DNA from: Auriscalpium vulgare
Taxonomy: Eukaryota > Basidiomycota > Agaricomycetes > Russulales > Auriscalpiaceae
Length of the DNA stretch: 64,000 nucleotides
Reading direction: 5' to 3'
Assembly: GCA_019915015.1 (NCBI GenBank)
Contig: JAHBBC010000010.1
Span: forward strand, 1,612,001-1,676,000
Position numbers and translations under genes: made by a program. This document shows, in pieces, positions 55,444-64,000 of this stretch. The first letter of the stretch is position 1. Each line of letters opens with the position of its first letter. Below the pieces are notes generated by a model, which saw nothing but the letters and a program-made list of their open reading frames with translations, did no database searches and was not told the DNA's origin.

Positions 55444-56076
55444 GGTCTGAGGGGATGCTGATTGGGAGACTAAAATAGTTGATGTAATTTGTGTACATTT
55501 GGTGCTTGCTTTGCTGTGCTTTGCTTCTTGAAACTTTCGCCGCTGCGATATCGACAGGTCTGAACTACCAGCTTCTTGTGACCGACGCGACAGCCTCTGT
55601 TGGCGACCACACTCGGGTAGTCTTCTCGGTGTATCCTTGTCATTCTATCCCCCTGAATCGGCGTGTAGATCCAAGGTCTGCAATCCTTTTGAAGGGATAG
55701 TTACTGTCGAAGACAAAAATTGAGGGAGGTGTCTGGCAAGGGATCGTTCATCGCCCATGACAAGGAGCTGTTGCAAGACAGCTGGAGGGCTGTCCAAACT
55801 GCGATCACCTGCACCGCAGACTCCGTCTCGACGCCGCTGTGCATTGTCCGCACTGCAGGTGTAGCTTTTGAGAACGGGAAGCGCCGTCTGTGCAAGCCGG
55901 TCAGACCAATCTGTGTCACCGCCGCTGAACGCCGATAATTATCGGGTTACGGTACTGTTGCCGACTAAGTGTAGCATATTAAGTGCCAAACATAAAAGTC
56001 TGGAAGCGCCGATCGTAGTGACGTCCTGTCGGTACTGTACTGTCCTTAGGCATCGTCACTCGCAACACAATTCTAT
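55444..56076. other. Intergenic region; no gene supported
   Basis: 3' flanks of the TPR gene and of the minus-strand hypothetical gene. Short open frames only. Confidence 0.5.
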
Positions 56077-57255
56077 TCAAGTCCCATCAGGCTGAGGAGC
56101 TTTGAGGAGATCATCAAGATGACATACGAACTCTTGGAAGGTACCGGCGGCTTCGCTCTTTAACCTATCCAAACGATCCCACGTGTCCCATTCTTGAAAC
56201 TCAGCCTCTGCCCACTGAAGAAGGTCTATACGCGATTCTTCTTGGCCCCGGGTTTCTTTTTCTACGTCGCCGTTAGCTGCATGATGAACATGAATACAGT
56301 TGGCGCTCACCAATGTTGCGTGGTTGCTGCCACGACAACGTTCCGGCACGCCAACGATGGAGAAGGGAGCGGTCTAGCGCACGTCATGCGGTGTCGACCT
56401 CATCCGAACGTCGCACTCACCATATCCCTCGAGGAAGGGATCCGTATGATAGTCTTCATTTGGCACCGGGCCCTTTTCTGTCACCACATTCTCGTCAGTA
56501 ACCTGTCGACGGGTTCACAACCAAACCCACCATATTCTGGTACGTTGTCCATCACGATATCCGGCGGATCTTCGACGGCGTGCGCTGTGGCTGCCTGTCT
56601 TGGTGCCGATCCTGAGCCTGCGAAGGTTGGTTTCTGCCTCTTCTGCCTCAGGAGGGCTAGGCTGACCGCGTCTGGTGCTGGTCGGCGAGGATGTGTTAGA
56701 GCAGCAAGGGTACAACAGGATGCGTGATTAACCTCGTTTTTTGGACAGAGTGTTTACTGCCGCATCCGCGGTGTTGGTAGAGGACGCGCCGGTGATTGAG
56801 GCGCCTTCGGGTCGAATGCCTGCAGGGCACGGAGGGAGGCAATTGAGAGCGAGGATGCAGAAAACGAGCCTAACTAAGCTCGCTTCTGGTTCAAAGCGCC
56901 TCCCGCCGGATCCGAGGTGTTGGTAGAGAGCGCGGCGGTGCTTGAGCCGCCTTTGAGCGGAATGGCCGGCGAGAGGCAATTGAGCAAAGCACGCGCTGGT
57001 ACTTTCACGTCACGGACCTCGCATGACATCTGTTTTGGCCAATTCTTCGTGGGACGTGTGCGTCTCTGCGTAGAGCGATGAAACGGCCTGAAATTATTAT
57101 ACTCAGGCTAGTCGATAGAGCGACGTACCAACTGGATCGCCTTTGAACCTGAGTGACATGAAACCGGGCGGCGGCCGCAGTGTTCTTTCAATCAAATCGC
57201 CTTCGAGGTCATCGCTGTGGGCTGTAAAGCCGGGCTCTGCAGATGGCCGATCCAT
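56077..57255 (-). CDS. Hypothetical multi-exon gene, structure only partly resolved
   Basis: Separate protein-like pieces line up on the minus strand: a possible first exon from ATG 57255 to 57129 (MDRPSAEPGFTAHSDDLEGD...RPPPGFMSLRFKGDPV) with a GTACGT donor; internal pieces with ATAHAVEDPPDIVMDNVPEY joined by a 53-nt intron to EKGPVPNEDYHTDPFLEGYG; and a last exon 56276-56077 (ANGDVEKETRGQEESRIDLL, EAEFQEWDTWDRLDRLK, ending DGT). The stretch 56.74-57.0 kb contains two imperfect tandem copies of a Ser/Thr/Asn-rich coding segment (STNTxDxA). I could not join all exons with confidence and recognise no family. Confidence 0.4.
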
Positions 57256-57476
57256 AGTGAAGTAGAGAGTGCGGTCGCGGAGTCGCTTGTGAGCACCGCG
57301 CCGTGGGAACCACCCTGAGCCTAGGAGACTCGGTACGTGGCGCGCCTCTCTTCTACCTTTACCAACTACCACACGTACCCATGGTGACCATGCCTAGAGC
57401 CTAGCCATGCCTCCGTTTAGCGAACCAGAGCGTAGAGTAGCTCAAGCGCGGGTGAGCCGATCAGAAGGGCTTCGGC

Positions 57477-58453
57477 ATGTGCCGGCACCAGTTCCACAAC
57501 CACCACTCGGATGTGGCACACCTTTCGGAGGCTCCCCGTTCTGCGTCATTTTCTTCCCTCAGCGACACCCCCTCGCCTACAGAACCTACAGAATACTCAT
57601 CATGGAACGTCTGCTGCTACACCTCCAGCTTGGGCGAAACGCGAGGAGCCTTTAGAACGCTACGACAGCAGCGACTACGGATACCTTCCCCTAGCCATTG
57701 GCGACGTGTTGGATTCCCGCTATGTCATCAAGGGCAAGCTTGGGTGGGGAACCTTCTCGACTGTATGGCTCGCTGAAGAGAAAAAGTACGAAACGTTGCA
57801 GTCACGATCAAGCCTCGCGCTAACAGCAGTGTGGGCACCGACAGCTCAGGCTCTTCCCGATTCTCTGCTGTGAAGGTTTTGACCAGTAAGCACCGCCTCG
57901 TGTACACAAGCCCTCTCTGACTATCTATGATTTGCAGCCCGCGCGACGGGTTTAAATAAACTGCACGAGCTCGAATACCTGCAATGTATCCGAGACAAGA
58001 ATGTCAGGCATCCGGGGCACGCGTATAACCTCCAGCTGCTGGACCACTTTTATCATGAAGACAATGGAGCGCGGCATCTCTGTCTCGTCACTGAGCCGAT
58101 GTGTGAGACCCTGTCTTCATATGCGGCGAAATGGGAGCACCGCATCTTGCATATACCCCTTCTCAGGCAAATCGCTCGGCAGCTTCTATTAGGCCTTGAC
58201 TACCTGCACAGCGAGTGCAACATTATTCACACGGGTGCGTGATGTTTGAAGTAAGCCGCCTTTTCTCAAATAATCTCCTCGTATACTGCAGACATAAACC
58301 AGAAAACATAATGTTCGCTCCGCATGGCGAACCGGCATCTCTCTTCGCCGCCGCCGCCGCCGTAGACGGTCACGATAAGACGTCTGTCGAGCTGAGTCCA
58401 AAGGGGCGCACCATCCCACGTGTTGGACAGAACCGTATCCCTTATTATGTACC
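57477..58453 (+). pseudogene. SRPK-type protein kinase, broken by frameshift and Copia insertion
   Basis: Exons read as the N-lobe and hinge of a serine/arginine-protein kinase: YLPLAIGDVLDSRYVIKGKL, GWGTFSTVWLAEE (Gly-rich loop), SAVKVLT (catalytic Lys), LEYLQCIRDKNVRHPGHAYN, LLDHFYHEDNGARHLCLVTE and LGLDYLHSECNIIHT. In the next exon the catalytic-loop DxKPEN cannot be read in frame: one base is missing and a stop follows within six codons, although the continuation is readable in another frame. A further one-base shift is likely near 57,600 in the N-terminal extension. The sequence then stops being kinase-like at 58453, where a Copia LTR begins, so the C-lobe with the activation loop is missing from the window. 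Confidence 0.8.
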
Positions 58454-58823
58454 TGTTGTAATCTAGCGACGCGTATCAGGATACACTCACTCGAGGGGTA
58501 ATCTAGCGACGCGTATCAGGATACACTCACTCGAGGGGAAAGGAAAGCGAGTAGTCTATTCACCTAGCGACGCGTATCAGGATACACTACATACAAGTCG
58601 TGTGAGTACAGCGTGCAAGGCGAAGCAGCGAGCGCATACATACCTCACTCGAGGGGAAAGGAAAGCGAGTGAGGCATCCGAGCATGGCCCGCAGGTATAA
58701 GAGAGAAGCAGTAAGCATGTGAAAGTCCAAACGTAGCGTAAGGTGCAGAGATCGAATAGAAGCACAAACAAATCGGGAACAACATCAAGAGCGCGTCCGC
58801 CGTGCCACCGGCGTCCGCCAACA
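58454..58823 (-). repeat. 3' LTR of the Copia element (inferred boundaries)
   Basis: On the minus strand it begins TGTTGGCGGACG at 58823, right after a GAGGAGGAG purine tract, and ends GATTACAACA at 58454. The 5-bp inverted ends TGTTG/CAACA are typical of LTRs. Only one LTR is in the window, so the limits rest on ends and context. Confidence 0.65.
58461..58587. repeat. Short tandem repeat inside the Copia LTR
   Basis: The word ATCTAGCGACGCGTATCAGG and its extension through ATACACTCACTCGAGGGG occurs at 58461 and 58501 (40-nt period) and in part at 58564. A related block (CTCACTCGAGGGGAAAGGAA) recurs near 58,643. Such repeats in LTR ends may act as enhancer or polyadenylation signals. Confidence 0.8.
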
Positions 58824-58889
58824 CTCCTCCTCACGGCGGACAGCGAGACACTCCTCCTCAAAGAGCGCTCGGTCCAGGACTCCTCCTCA
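58824..58889 (-). other. Three purine tracts before the Copia 3' LTR
   Basis: TGAGGAGGAG occurs three times in element orientation, at 58833-58824, 58860-58851 and 58889-58880, spaced 27 and 29 nt. The copy at 58824 abuts the LTR and is the likely plus-strand primer; the outermost overlaps the last codons of pol. Confidence 0.65.
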
Positions 58890-61800
58890 AGGAGGGGCGG
58901 GATCGATAACACCAAGCATCGGGCGAAGTTTCACGTGTGCAGGGCGAGGTAACGCCTTCGTGAAGATGTCGGCGAGCATGTCGGCGGTTGGTGTGTAGTG
59001 AAACGAGAGATCACCGAGTTCGACGTGTTCGCGGATAAAGTGGTATTGAATATCGATGTGTTTTGTGCGTTGGTGATGAGATTGATCCCGTGTAAGAGCT
59101 AGCGCGCTTTGATTATCGCAGCCAATAGGCGTAGGGCCGTCGGGAGGCATGGACAGCTGCGTGAGGACGGTACGCAGCCAGAGAGCTTCCTTAGCGGCGT
59201 GGGCCGCCGCGATGTATTCGGCTTCGCACGTGGAGAGAGCAGTGGTGGGTTGTCGCTTGGAGCTCCACGAGACGAGACCACCACCAAGGGAGAAGCCATA
59301 GCCGGAGACAGACCGTCGAGAGCCGATAGGACCTTTGTCGCCACCATAGCTCGCGTCGGCGGCACCAATGAGCTTGCGCGGCGTCGTACCTCCAAGGCGA
59401 AGAACCAGGTGACGAGTGCCCTTGAGGTATCGCGCGACGTGAAGAAGACCCTGCCAGTGCTTCGGACCCGGATTCGCAGCAAACGCGCTGAGATGGTTGA
59501 CCGCAAAGGCGATGTCTGGGCGAGAGCCGACGGCAATATACATAAGCATGCCTAGGAGCATCGAGTAGGGAATGCCGCGCATCTCGCGAACGTCAGCGGG
59601 GGAGGTGGCGCAGTCTGCGGTCGAGAGGCGGACATTGTGGTCAAGTGGCGTAGAGACGGGGTGAGCGTTCTGGAGGTGGAAGGTAGCAATAACGTCGTCG
59701 ATGAGAGCGGTCTGGGAGAGATCGGCAGTGCGTAATGCAAGGTTGCGTTCGACTTTGAGACCGACGAGCCATTTGACAGGCCCTAGTTCGACAAGGTCGA
59801 ACTGGGTCTTGAGAAAGGCTTTGACACGATCCAGTTCCGCCTGCGAGTCAGCCCCAGCGTCCATATCATCGACATGGATGACGAGGATGCACTTGCCAGC
59901 AGGAGTGAGTCGAATGTAGATGCACCATTCGCACTCGAGTCGACGGAAGCCGAAGGCTAGAAGCGCACCGTGCAGTTTGCGGTTCCAGATCCGACTCGCC
60001 TGCTTGAGACCGTAGAGCCCTTTGTGAAGAGCCCACACAAGATCTTCGTCGCCCGGTTCGACAGAGCCCTCCGGTCGTTCCATCCAAATCTCCTCCTCAA
60101 GGTCACCATGGAGAAAGGCGGTTTTGACATCGAGTTGCTCAAGGACCCACCCTTCGCGGGCAGCGATGTCAATCACCAGCCGTTGGGACTCCAGGCGGGC
60201 AACGGGAGAGGACGTCTCTTGGAAGTCCTGTCCCGGCACCTGCGTAAAGCCTTTGCAGACAATACGTACCTTTTTCCGGATATCGACTCCATCAGCGTCT
60301 CTCTTCGTAGTGAAGAGGACCTTGCTTTTGAGAATACGACGACCCGGAGGGACGGAGGAACGCGGCACCAGCGTGTAGACACCATGAGCGAGCAGGGAGT
60401 TGGACTCGTCGTCATAGGCGCTTCGCCAGCGAGGTGCTTCCGGCGACGACATAGCCTCCTTCCACGTCTTGGGATCGCCCGAGGACTGTTCCATGGCTGC
60501 CGCAATGAGTTCAGAGGCCGACAGAGGGTTATCTGGCGCAAGGCGAACATCAGAGAGCGAAGGATTGGTGGGCCAGGTGGATAAGTCGATCGTCGGGCCA
60601 GGAGCGGCAAGTGACGAGGGAGGCGGATCAGGAGTGACCGGGCGAATCAGAGGATGGTCGACAGAAGAAATGCGACGAGCGACGCGAGCCTCCCGAACAC
60701 GATCACCAGCCGCGCGCGAGTCCGCGATAGCCCGCGAGAGACGTGTGTCGCGTTCAACACCAGACGCTTCAGCAGCGCGAGCAGAGGGAGTACGCACGCG
60801 TATGGGACGAGGCTCAGGCGGAGGCGGAGGCAGAGGCAGAGGCGGAGGCGGAGGCGTGGCGGGCGTCGCCACCACTGTTGGCAGCAGCGGAGGCGGAGGA
60901 GACGGGTCAGGAGAAGAAGAAGTAGAAGAGGAAGAAGAAGAAACAGAAGGTACAGTAGAAGAAGGTACCGTAGAGCGTACAGTAGAAGTAGAAGAAAGCG
61001 TAGGTAGAGGAACAGACAAGAGCTGAGAAGGAACCGGAGACGCAGTACGTGGATGAGAAGTAGGCAGAGAACGCGACGGCAAGGAGACGACAGGAGTAGG
61101 GTCTGGTGAGGGCGATCGCGACGGTGCAGGAGGAAGGCCGGGAAGAACAGTACCAGGACGAAGTGCATGAGACTGCGAGTCCTGGGATTCGATGAACGAG
61201 ACATTGCGTGAGACGTAGACGCGGCCGGACGCCCGGTGATAGCACCGATAAGTCTGTGAATTAGCGGAGTAGCCCACAAGAGTGCACTCAACAGAGCGGA
61301 GTTGGACCTTGGGGTTGTGGTGGTCCTGGATGAGAACAAACGCGCGGCTGCCAAACTCACGGAGGTGAGAAACATCGGGTTTACGACCATACCAAACCTC
61401 GTAGGGCGTGCGGCCCTGGAGCGCGCGAGTGGGCGTGCGGTTGTGGAGATAGCATGCGGTGAGGTAGCATTCACCCCACAGAGAGGGAGCGAGATCCGCA
61501 GACGAGCGCATGGCGCGAGCGCGATCCAGGAGAGTCCGGTGGAGGCGTTCAACAAGACCGTTTTCCGCTGAGGTATATGGCGCTGTGAACTGATGCGTGA
61601 CACCGTGTGTGCTCAGAAAGGATTCAAACGCCTTGGGCGTGAACTCCGTGCCGTTGTCCGTCCGAAGTATACCAAGTTGCTGGTTGATGAGGCGTTCCGT
61701 GGCAGGCCACCATTCACGAAACGCAGAAACGGCATCGGATTTGTTACGAAGGAGGACAGAGAACGACATGGAGGAGAAATCATCACGGAGGTCTAGTGCA

Positions 61801-64000
61801 TACGCCTTCCCACCCATCGTCGCCGGATCAAACGGGCCAGCGAGGTCGGCGTGGACAATTTCAAGTTGACGTGAGGCGCGACGGCCAGTGCGAACGTGCG
61901 GAACGGGGCGTTTAGTCTGTTTGCCAAGAACGCAATGTTCACACACAGGCGGTGACGCGGAAAGGTCAACGGGCATACCTGTGGCGCGCTCGTGACGGGC
62001 CATATGCAGGATGGCATCGTAGCCAACATGTCCCAGGCGACGGTGCCACGTCTCGAGGTTGGGGGCAGCGCGAGCGAGAAGGGCAAGTTCCGACGGACGA
62101 GCGGTGCCATCGAGAGCATACAGGCCACCGACGCGAGCACCAGTGGCGAGAAGGCGGTCGGGGTCGCCGCGGCGGTCAAAGATGTAGACCGACGAGCTGT
62201 CGAAAGAGATGCCATAGCGGTCGTCGCACAAGCAGCCGATGGAGACGAGGCGGAGCGCGGCGTCGGGGACGTGCAGAGCCGAGGTGAGCGTGAGGGAGCG
62301 GTGAGCGTCCACGACGAGATGGATAGTGCCCTGTCCGACAGCATGGATGAGCGTGCCGCCAATGCCTCGGATGGCACGAGGGTGTGCGAGCGGCGTGTAG
62401 TCGCTGAAGTCAGCCCGAGCAGGCGATATGTGAACACTAGCCGCGCTGTCAAGGTAGAACGTCGCGGGCACGGAGGCAGTCGGGGCCGAAGACACGAATG
62501 CAGACTCATGAGAGCACGAGATCGCCGCACAGGACCAGAGCGAGCAGTCGTCCGAGAACGCAGCCGTCTCGATCCGAGCCTCAGGGACGGCCGGAGCATA
62601 CGCGACGTGGGCAACGGCCGGTGGGGCAGTCGCAGGAGCCGATGTTTTGGCCTTGTCCTTGTCCTTCGCCTCTTTCTTCGCCTGTTCCTTCGCCACTTGT
62701 TCGTCGGGCTTGCCGTGGGCCTTCCAGCACTTCTCATGAGGGTGGTTGGTCCTCTGGCAGTGCGCGCAAGGGGGGTAGATGTCGCGTGGACGACCTCCAC
62801 TGCCGCCAGCACCCTTCTTCCCCGGAAGGATGGCGGCGGCGGCCGCAGTCGCAGGTGCAACCGACGGTGCGGACGGGTCCGGAGAGTTGGCCAGGCGTAC
62901 TTCCTCGTCGATCTGGGCAAGACGGCCATAGATGGAGTTGAAGTCGACAATGCCAGACGTCCGGATGCCATCATAGAGAGTGGGTCGGTGTGCGCTGAGG
63001 GCGTTGAGCGCAAGGACGGCAGCGAGTTCGTCGGGTGCCATGGTGCCCATCGAGAAGATAGCCTTGACGTCGTCGCAGATGGCTTCCATCGTGGGCATGA
63101 GTTCGCCCGAGGCAGGGAACCTGCGAGCAAACGCACGGCGGATCGTGGAGACCTGTCCAAGGATCCCGGCGCCGACGTAGAGACGACGCATGCCATCCCA
63201 CAGGCTGCGTGCGTCCGGGAAGCGGATAGACTGCTGGATGCGACGCGCCTGACCATGTTCCACAGTGCTGAAGAGGAGACGGACAACGACTTGGTCATAG
63301 CGATCCCAAATGTATGCGCCTACCGGGTCGGACAAGGTGTTTGGCTGTGTGGACGTGCCGTCGATGTAGCCTCGAAGGGCGATGAGATCGATCTGGCTGG
63401 CGAAGGCGCGTGCCCAGGAGGCGTAGTTGCGCTCCGTGAGTTTGTCGACTGCGCGGTCGTTGAACTTCGATTGATAGTTCACGAGGTGGAGGTTCAGTGT
63501 GTGTTCGTCCTGGGGAGCCAGGGGGCACCGGATGAGTGAGCGACCACCGTCGAGTGCGGTGAACGTCGGATCGGGCCCGAGAGGCGCCGTGAACTGGTTG
63601 TTCCAGCTGGAGGAACCCATTTGCGTATACGCGCTGAAGGGTCCGTACGCTTGGGTAGCTCCGGGCAGGTGGCCACCACCCAGAGCCCCCAGCGCGGGAG
63701 CCGCCGGCGGCGGGATGACCGGTGCCGCGAAATGGGAGGCGAACGGCGCGGGAGCGGATGCAAACGGAATGAATTTGGCGGGAGCCGGAGCCAGGGGAGG
63801 GGCGAATGCCTGGCCAGTCGGACGCGGTGCAGTGCCGGCCGTCTGGGCGTGGGCGTGAGCCGATTGCTGGTTCGGTGTGCCGCCGGTTGGGTTGGCCGGT
63901 GGAGGCGCTGACACGAATGGCGGCGGTGCGCTCTGGGGATGATCCGACGATGCGGATGAGTGAGAGCGGGCCGATCCACTGTGGTGGGAGGAGAGTGGTC
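58887..64000 (-). CDS. Copia gag-pol polyprotein, N-terminus beyond the window
   Basis: The frame is open from the right window edge to the stop at 58887. Counting from 63914 the order is: gag/UBN2-like region (about 100-330), zinc knuckle CX2CX4HX4C near 379 (CAHCQRTNHPHEKC), protease FYLDSAAS near 490, integrase zinc module (WHRRLGHVGY...CEHCVLGKQ) near 628-660, DDE core (VHADLAG, LRTDNGTEF, NGLVERLHR) near 688-788, a Pro/Ser-rich spacer, RT with LDVKTAFLHGDLEEEIWMER near 1261 and the catalytic IHVDDMDAG near 1348, and RNase H (GAADASYGG, STCEAEYIAA, CDNQSALALT) near 1518-1600, ending ADIFTKALP. No stop or frameshift is present, so this copy may be coding-competent. No in-frame ATG is seen between 63914 (a GTG) and 64000, so the start is further right. 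Confidence 0.94.
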   Translation of the reverse strand, partial: PLSSHHSGSARSHSSASSDHPQSAPPPFVSAPPPANPTGGTPNQQSAHAHAQTAGTAPRPTGQAFAPPLAPAPAKFIPFASAPAPFASHFAAPVIPPPAAPALGALGGGHLPGATQAYGPFSAYTQMGSSSWNNQFTAPLGPDPTFTALDGGRSLIRCPLAPQDEHTLNLHLVNYQSKFNDRAVDKLTERNYASWARAFASQIDLIALRGYIDGTSTQPNTLSDPVGAYIWDRYDQVVVRLLFSTVEHGQARRIQQSIRFPDARSLWDGMRRLYVGAGILGQVSTIRRAFARRFPASGELMPTMEAICDDVKAIFSMGTMAPDELAAVLALNALSAHRPTLYDGIRTSGIVDFNSIYGRLAQIDEEVRLANSPDPSAPSVAPATAAAAAILPGKKGAGGSGGRPRDIYPPCAHCQRTNHPHEKCWKAHGKPDEQVAKEQAKKEAKDKDKAKTSAPATAPPAVAHVAYAPAVPEARIETAAFSDDCSLWSCAAISCSHESAFVSSAPTASVPATFYLDSAASVHISPARADFSDYTPLAHPRAIRGIGGTLIHAVGQGTIHLVVDAHRSLTLTSALHVPDAALRLVSIGCLCDDRYGISFDSSSVYIFDRRGDPDRLLATGARVGGLYALDGTARPSELALLARAAPNLETWHRRLGHVGYDAILHMARHERATGMPVDLSASPPVCEHCVLGKQTKRPVPHVRTGRRASRQLEIVHADLAGPFDPATMGGKAYALDLRDDFSSMSFSVLLRNKSDAVSAFREWWPATERLINQQLGILRTDNGTEFTPKAFESFLSTHGVTHQFTAPYTSAENGLVERLHRTLLDRARAMRSSADLAPSLWGECYLTACYLHNRTPTRALQGRTPYEVWYGRKPDVSHLREFGSRAFVLIQDHHNPKVQLRSVECTLVGYSANSQTYRCYHRASGRVYVSRNVSFIESQDSQSHALRPGTVLPGLPPAPSRSPSPDPTPVVSLPSRSLPTSHPRTASPVPSQLLSVPLPTLSSTSTVRSTVPSSTVPSVSSSSSSTSSSPDPSPPPPLLPTVVATPATPPPPPLPLPPPPPEPRPIRVRTPSARAAEASGVERDTRLSRAIADSRAAGDRVREARVARRISSVDHPLIRPVTPDPPPSSLAAPGPTIDLSTWPTNPSLSDVRLAPDNPLSASELIAAAMEQSSGDPKTWKEAMSSPEAPRWRSAYDDESNSLLAHGVYTLVPRSSVPPGRRILKSKVLFTTKRDADGVDIRKKVRIVCKGFTQVPGQDFQETSSPVARLESQRLVIDIAAREGWVLEQLDVKTAFLHGDLEEEIWMERPEGSVEPGDEDLVWALHKGLYGLKQASRIWNRKLHGALLAFGFRRLECEWCIYIRLTPAGKCILVIHVDDMDAGADSQAELDRVKAFLKTQFDLVELGPVKWLVGLKVERNLALRTADLSQTALIDDVIATFHLQNAHPVSTPLDHNVRLSTADCATSPADVREMRGIPYSMLLGMLMYIAVGSRPDIAFAVNHLSAFAANPGPKHWQGLLHVARYLKGTRHLVLRLGGTTPRKLIGAADASYGGDKGPIGSRRSVSGYGFSLGGGLVSWSSKRQPTTALSTCEAEYIAAAHAAKEALWLRTVLTQLSMPPDGPTPIGCDNQSALALTRDQSHHQRTKHIDIQYHFIREHVELGDLSFHYTPTADMLADIFTKALPRPAHVKLRPMLGVIDPAPP

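Larger units (their letters stand above)
58454..64000 (-). mobile_element. Ty1/Copia retrotransposon, 3' part complete, 5' end beyond the window
   Basis: The minus strand carries a full gag-protease-integrase-RT-RNase H polyprotein in Copia order (integrase before RT), followed by purine tracts and a 370-bp sequence with TGTTG...CAACA ends interpreted as the 3' LTR. The 5' LTR must lie beyond 64000, so LTR identity and target duplication cannot be tested; the expected duplication is gtacc (58449-58453). It is inserted in an SRPK-type kinase gene. Confidence 0.9.

Noticed and set aside
63912..63914. Copia polyprotein start at 63914
   Set aside because: The codon is GTG and the frame stays open to the window edge with no ATG, so the start is outside.

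Overview
The window is nuclear DNA of a filamentous fungus, most likely an agaricomycete basidiomycete with a wood-decay lifestyle. The evidence is short introns of about 50-60 nt, GC-rich coding sequence, several LTR and DIRS-type retroelements, and a GH74 xyloglucanase with a C-terminal CBM1 cellulose-binding module. The species is not identifiable by eye. Exon structures were read by hand from GT/AG (and a few GC/AG) sites that keep frame.

Layout. (1) 1-16,854 is almost one complete, unusually large Ty3/Gypsy element on the minus strand. It has two 1.2-kb LTRs with no difference seen, gag-protease and RT-RNaseH-integrase, and then about 7.8 kb of extra DNA before the 3' LTR. That extra DNA holds a 3.7-kb satellite array (137-bp dimers of about 68-bp monomers) and an eight-exon gene running antisense to the element. 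(2) 16,855-19,846 is one half of a DIRS-like retroelement into which the Gypsy element inserted. (3) 21.5-36.3 kb is a mostly single-copy block: a small secreted/hydrophobic protein, a Lys-rich nuclear protein, VPS51, a DUF427 protein, a tiny secreted Asp/Gly/Arg peptide, kinetochore protein Nnf1, two intron-containing tRNA-Gly(GCC) genes, a periplasmic-binding-protein-like protein and a large hypothetical protein. (4) 38-47.6 kb is a plant-cell-wall locus: a tandem array of four small secreted CBM1-only genes (two intact with two CBM1 modules each, one shortened, one broken) followed by the GH74-CBM1 xyloglucanase. (5) 48.1-57.3 kb holds IWS1/SPN1, a hypothetical nuclear protein, a 77-aa membrane protein divergent from a TPR protein, and an unresolved hypothetical gene. 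(6) 57.5-64.0 kb is an SRPK-type kinase gene broken by a frameshift in its catalytic loop and by insertion of a Ty1/Copia element whose gag-pol frame runs off the right edge.

How parts relate. The CBM1 array and the GH74 gene share signal-peptide style, linker style, CBM1 intron positions and an upstream block, so they look like one expanded cellulose/xyloglucan-targeting locus. Two separate nested insertions (Gypsy in DIRS, Copia in a kinase) show recent transposition. The most unusual object is the Gypsy element that appears to carry its own satellite and an antisense spliced gene between two matching LTRs.
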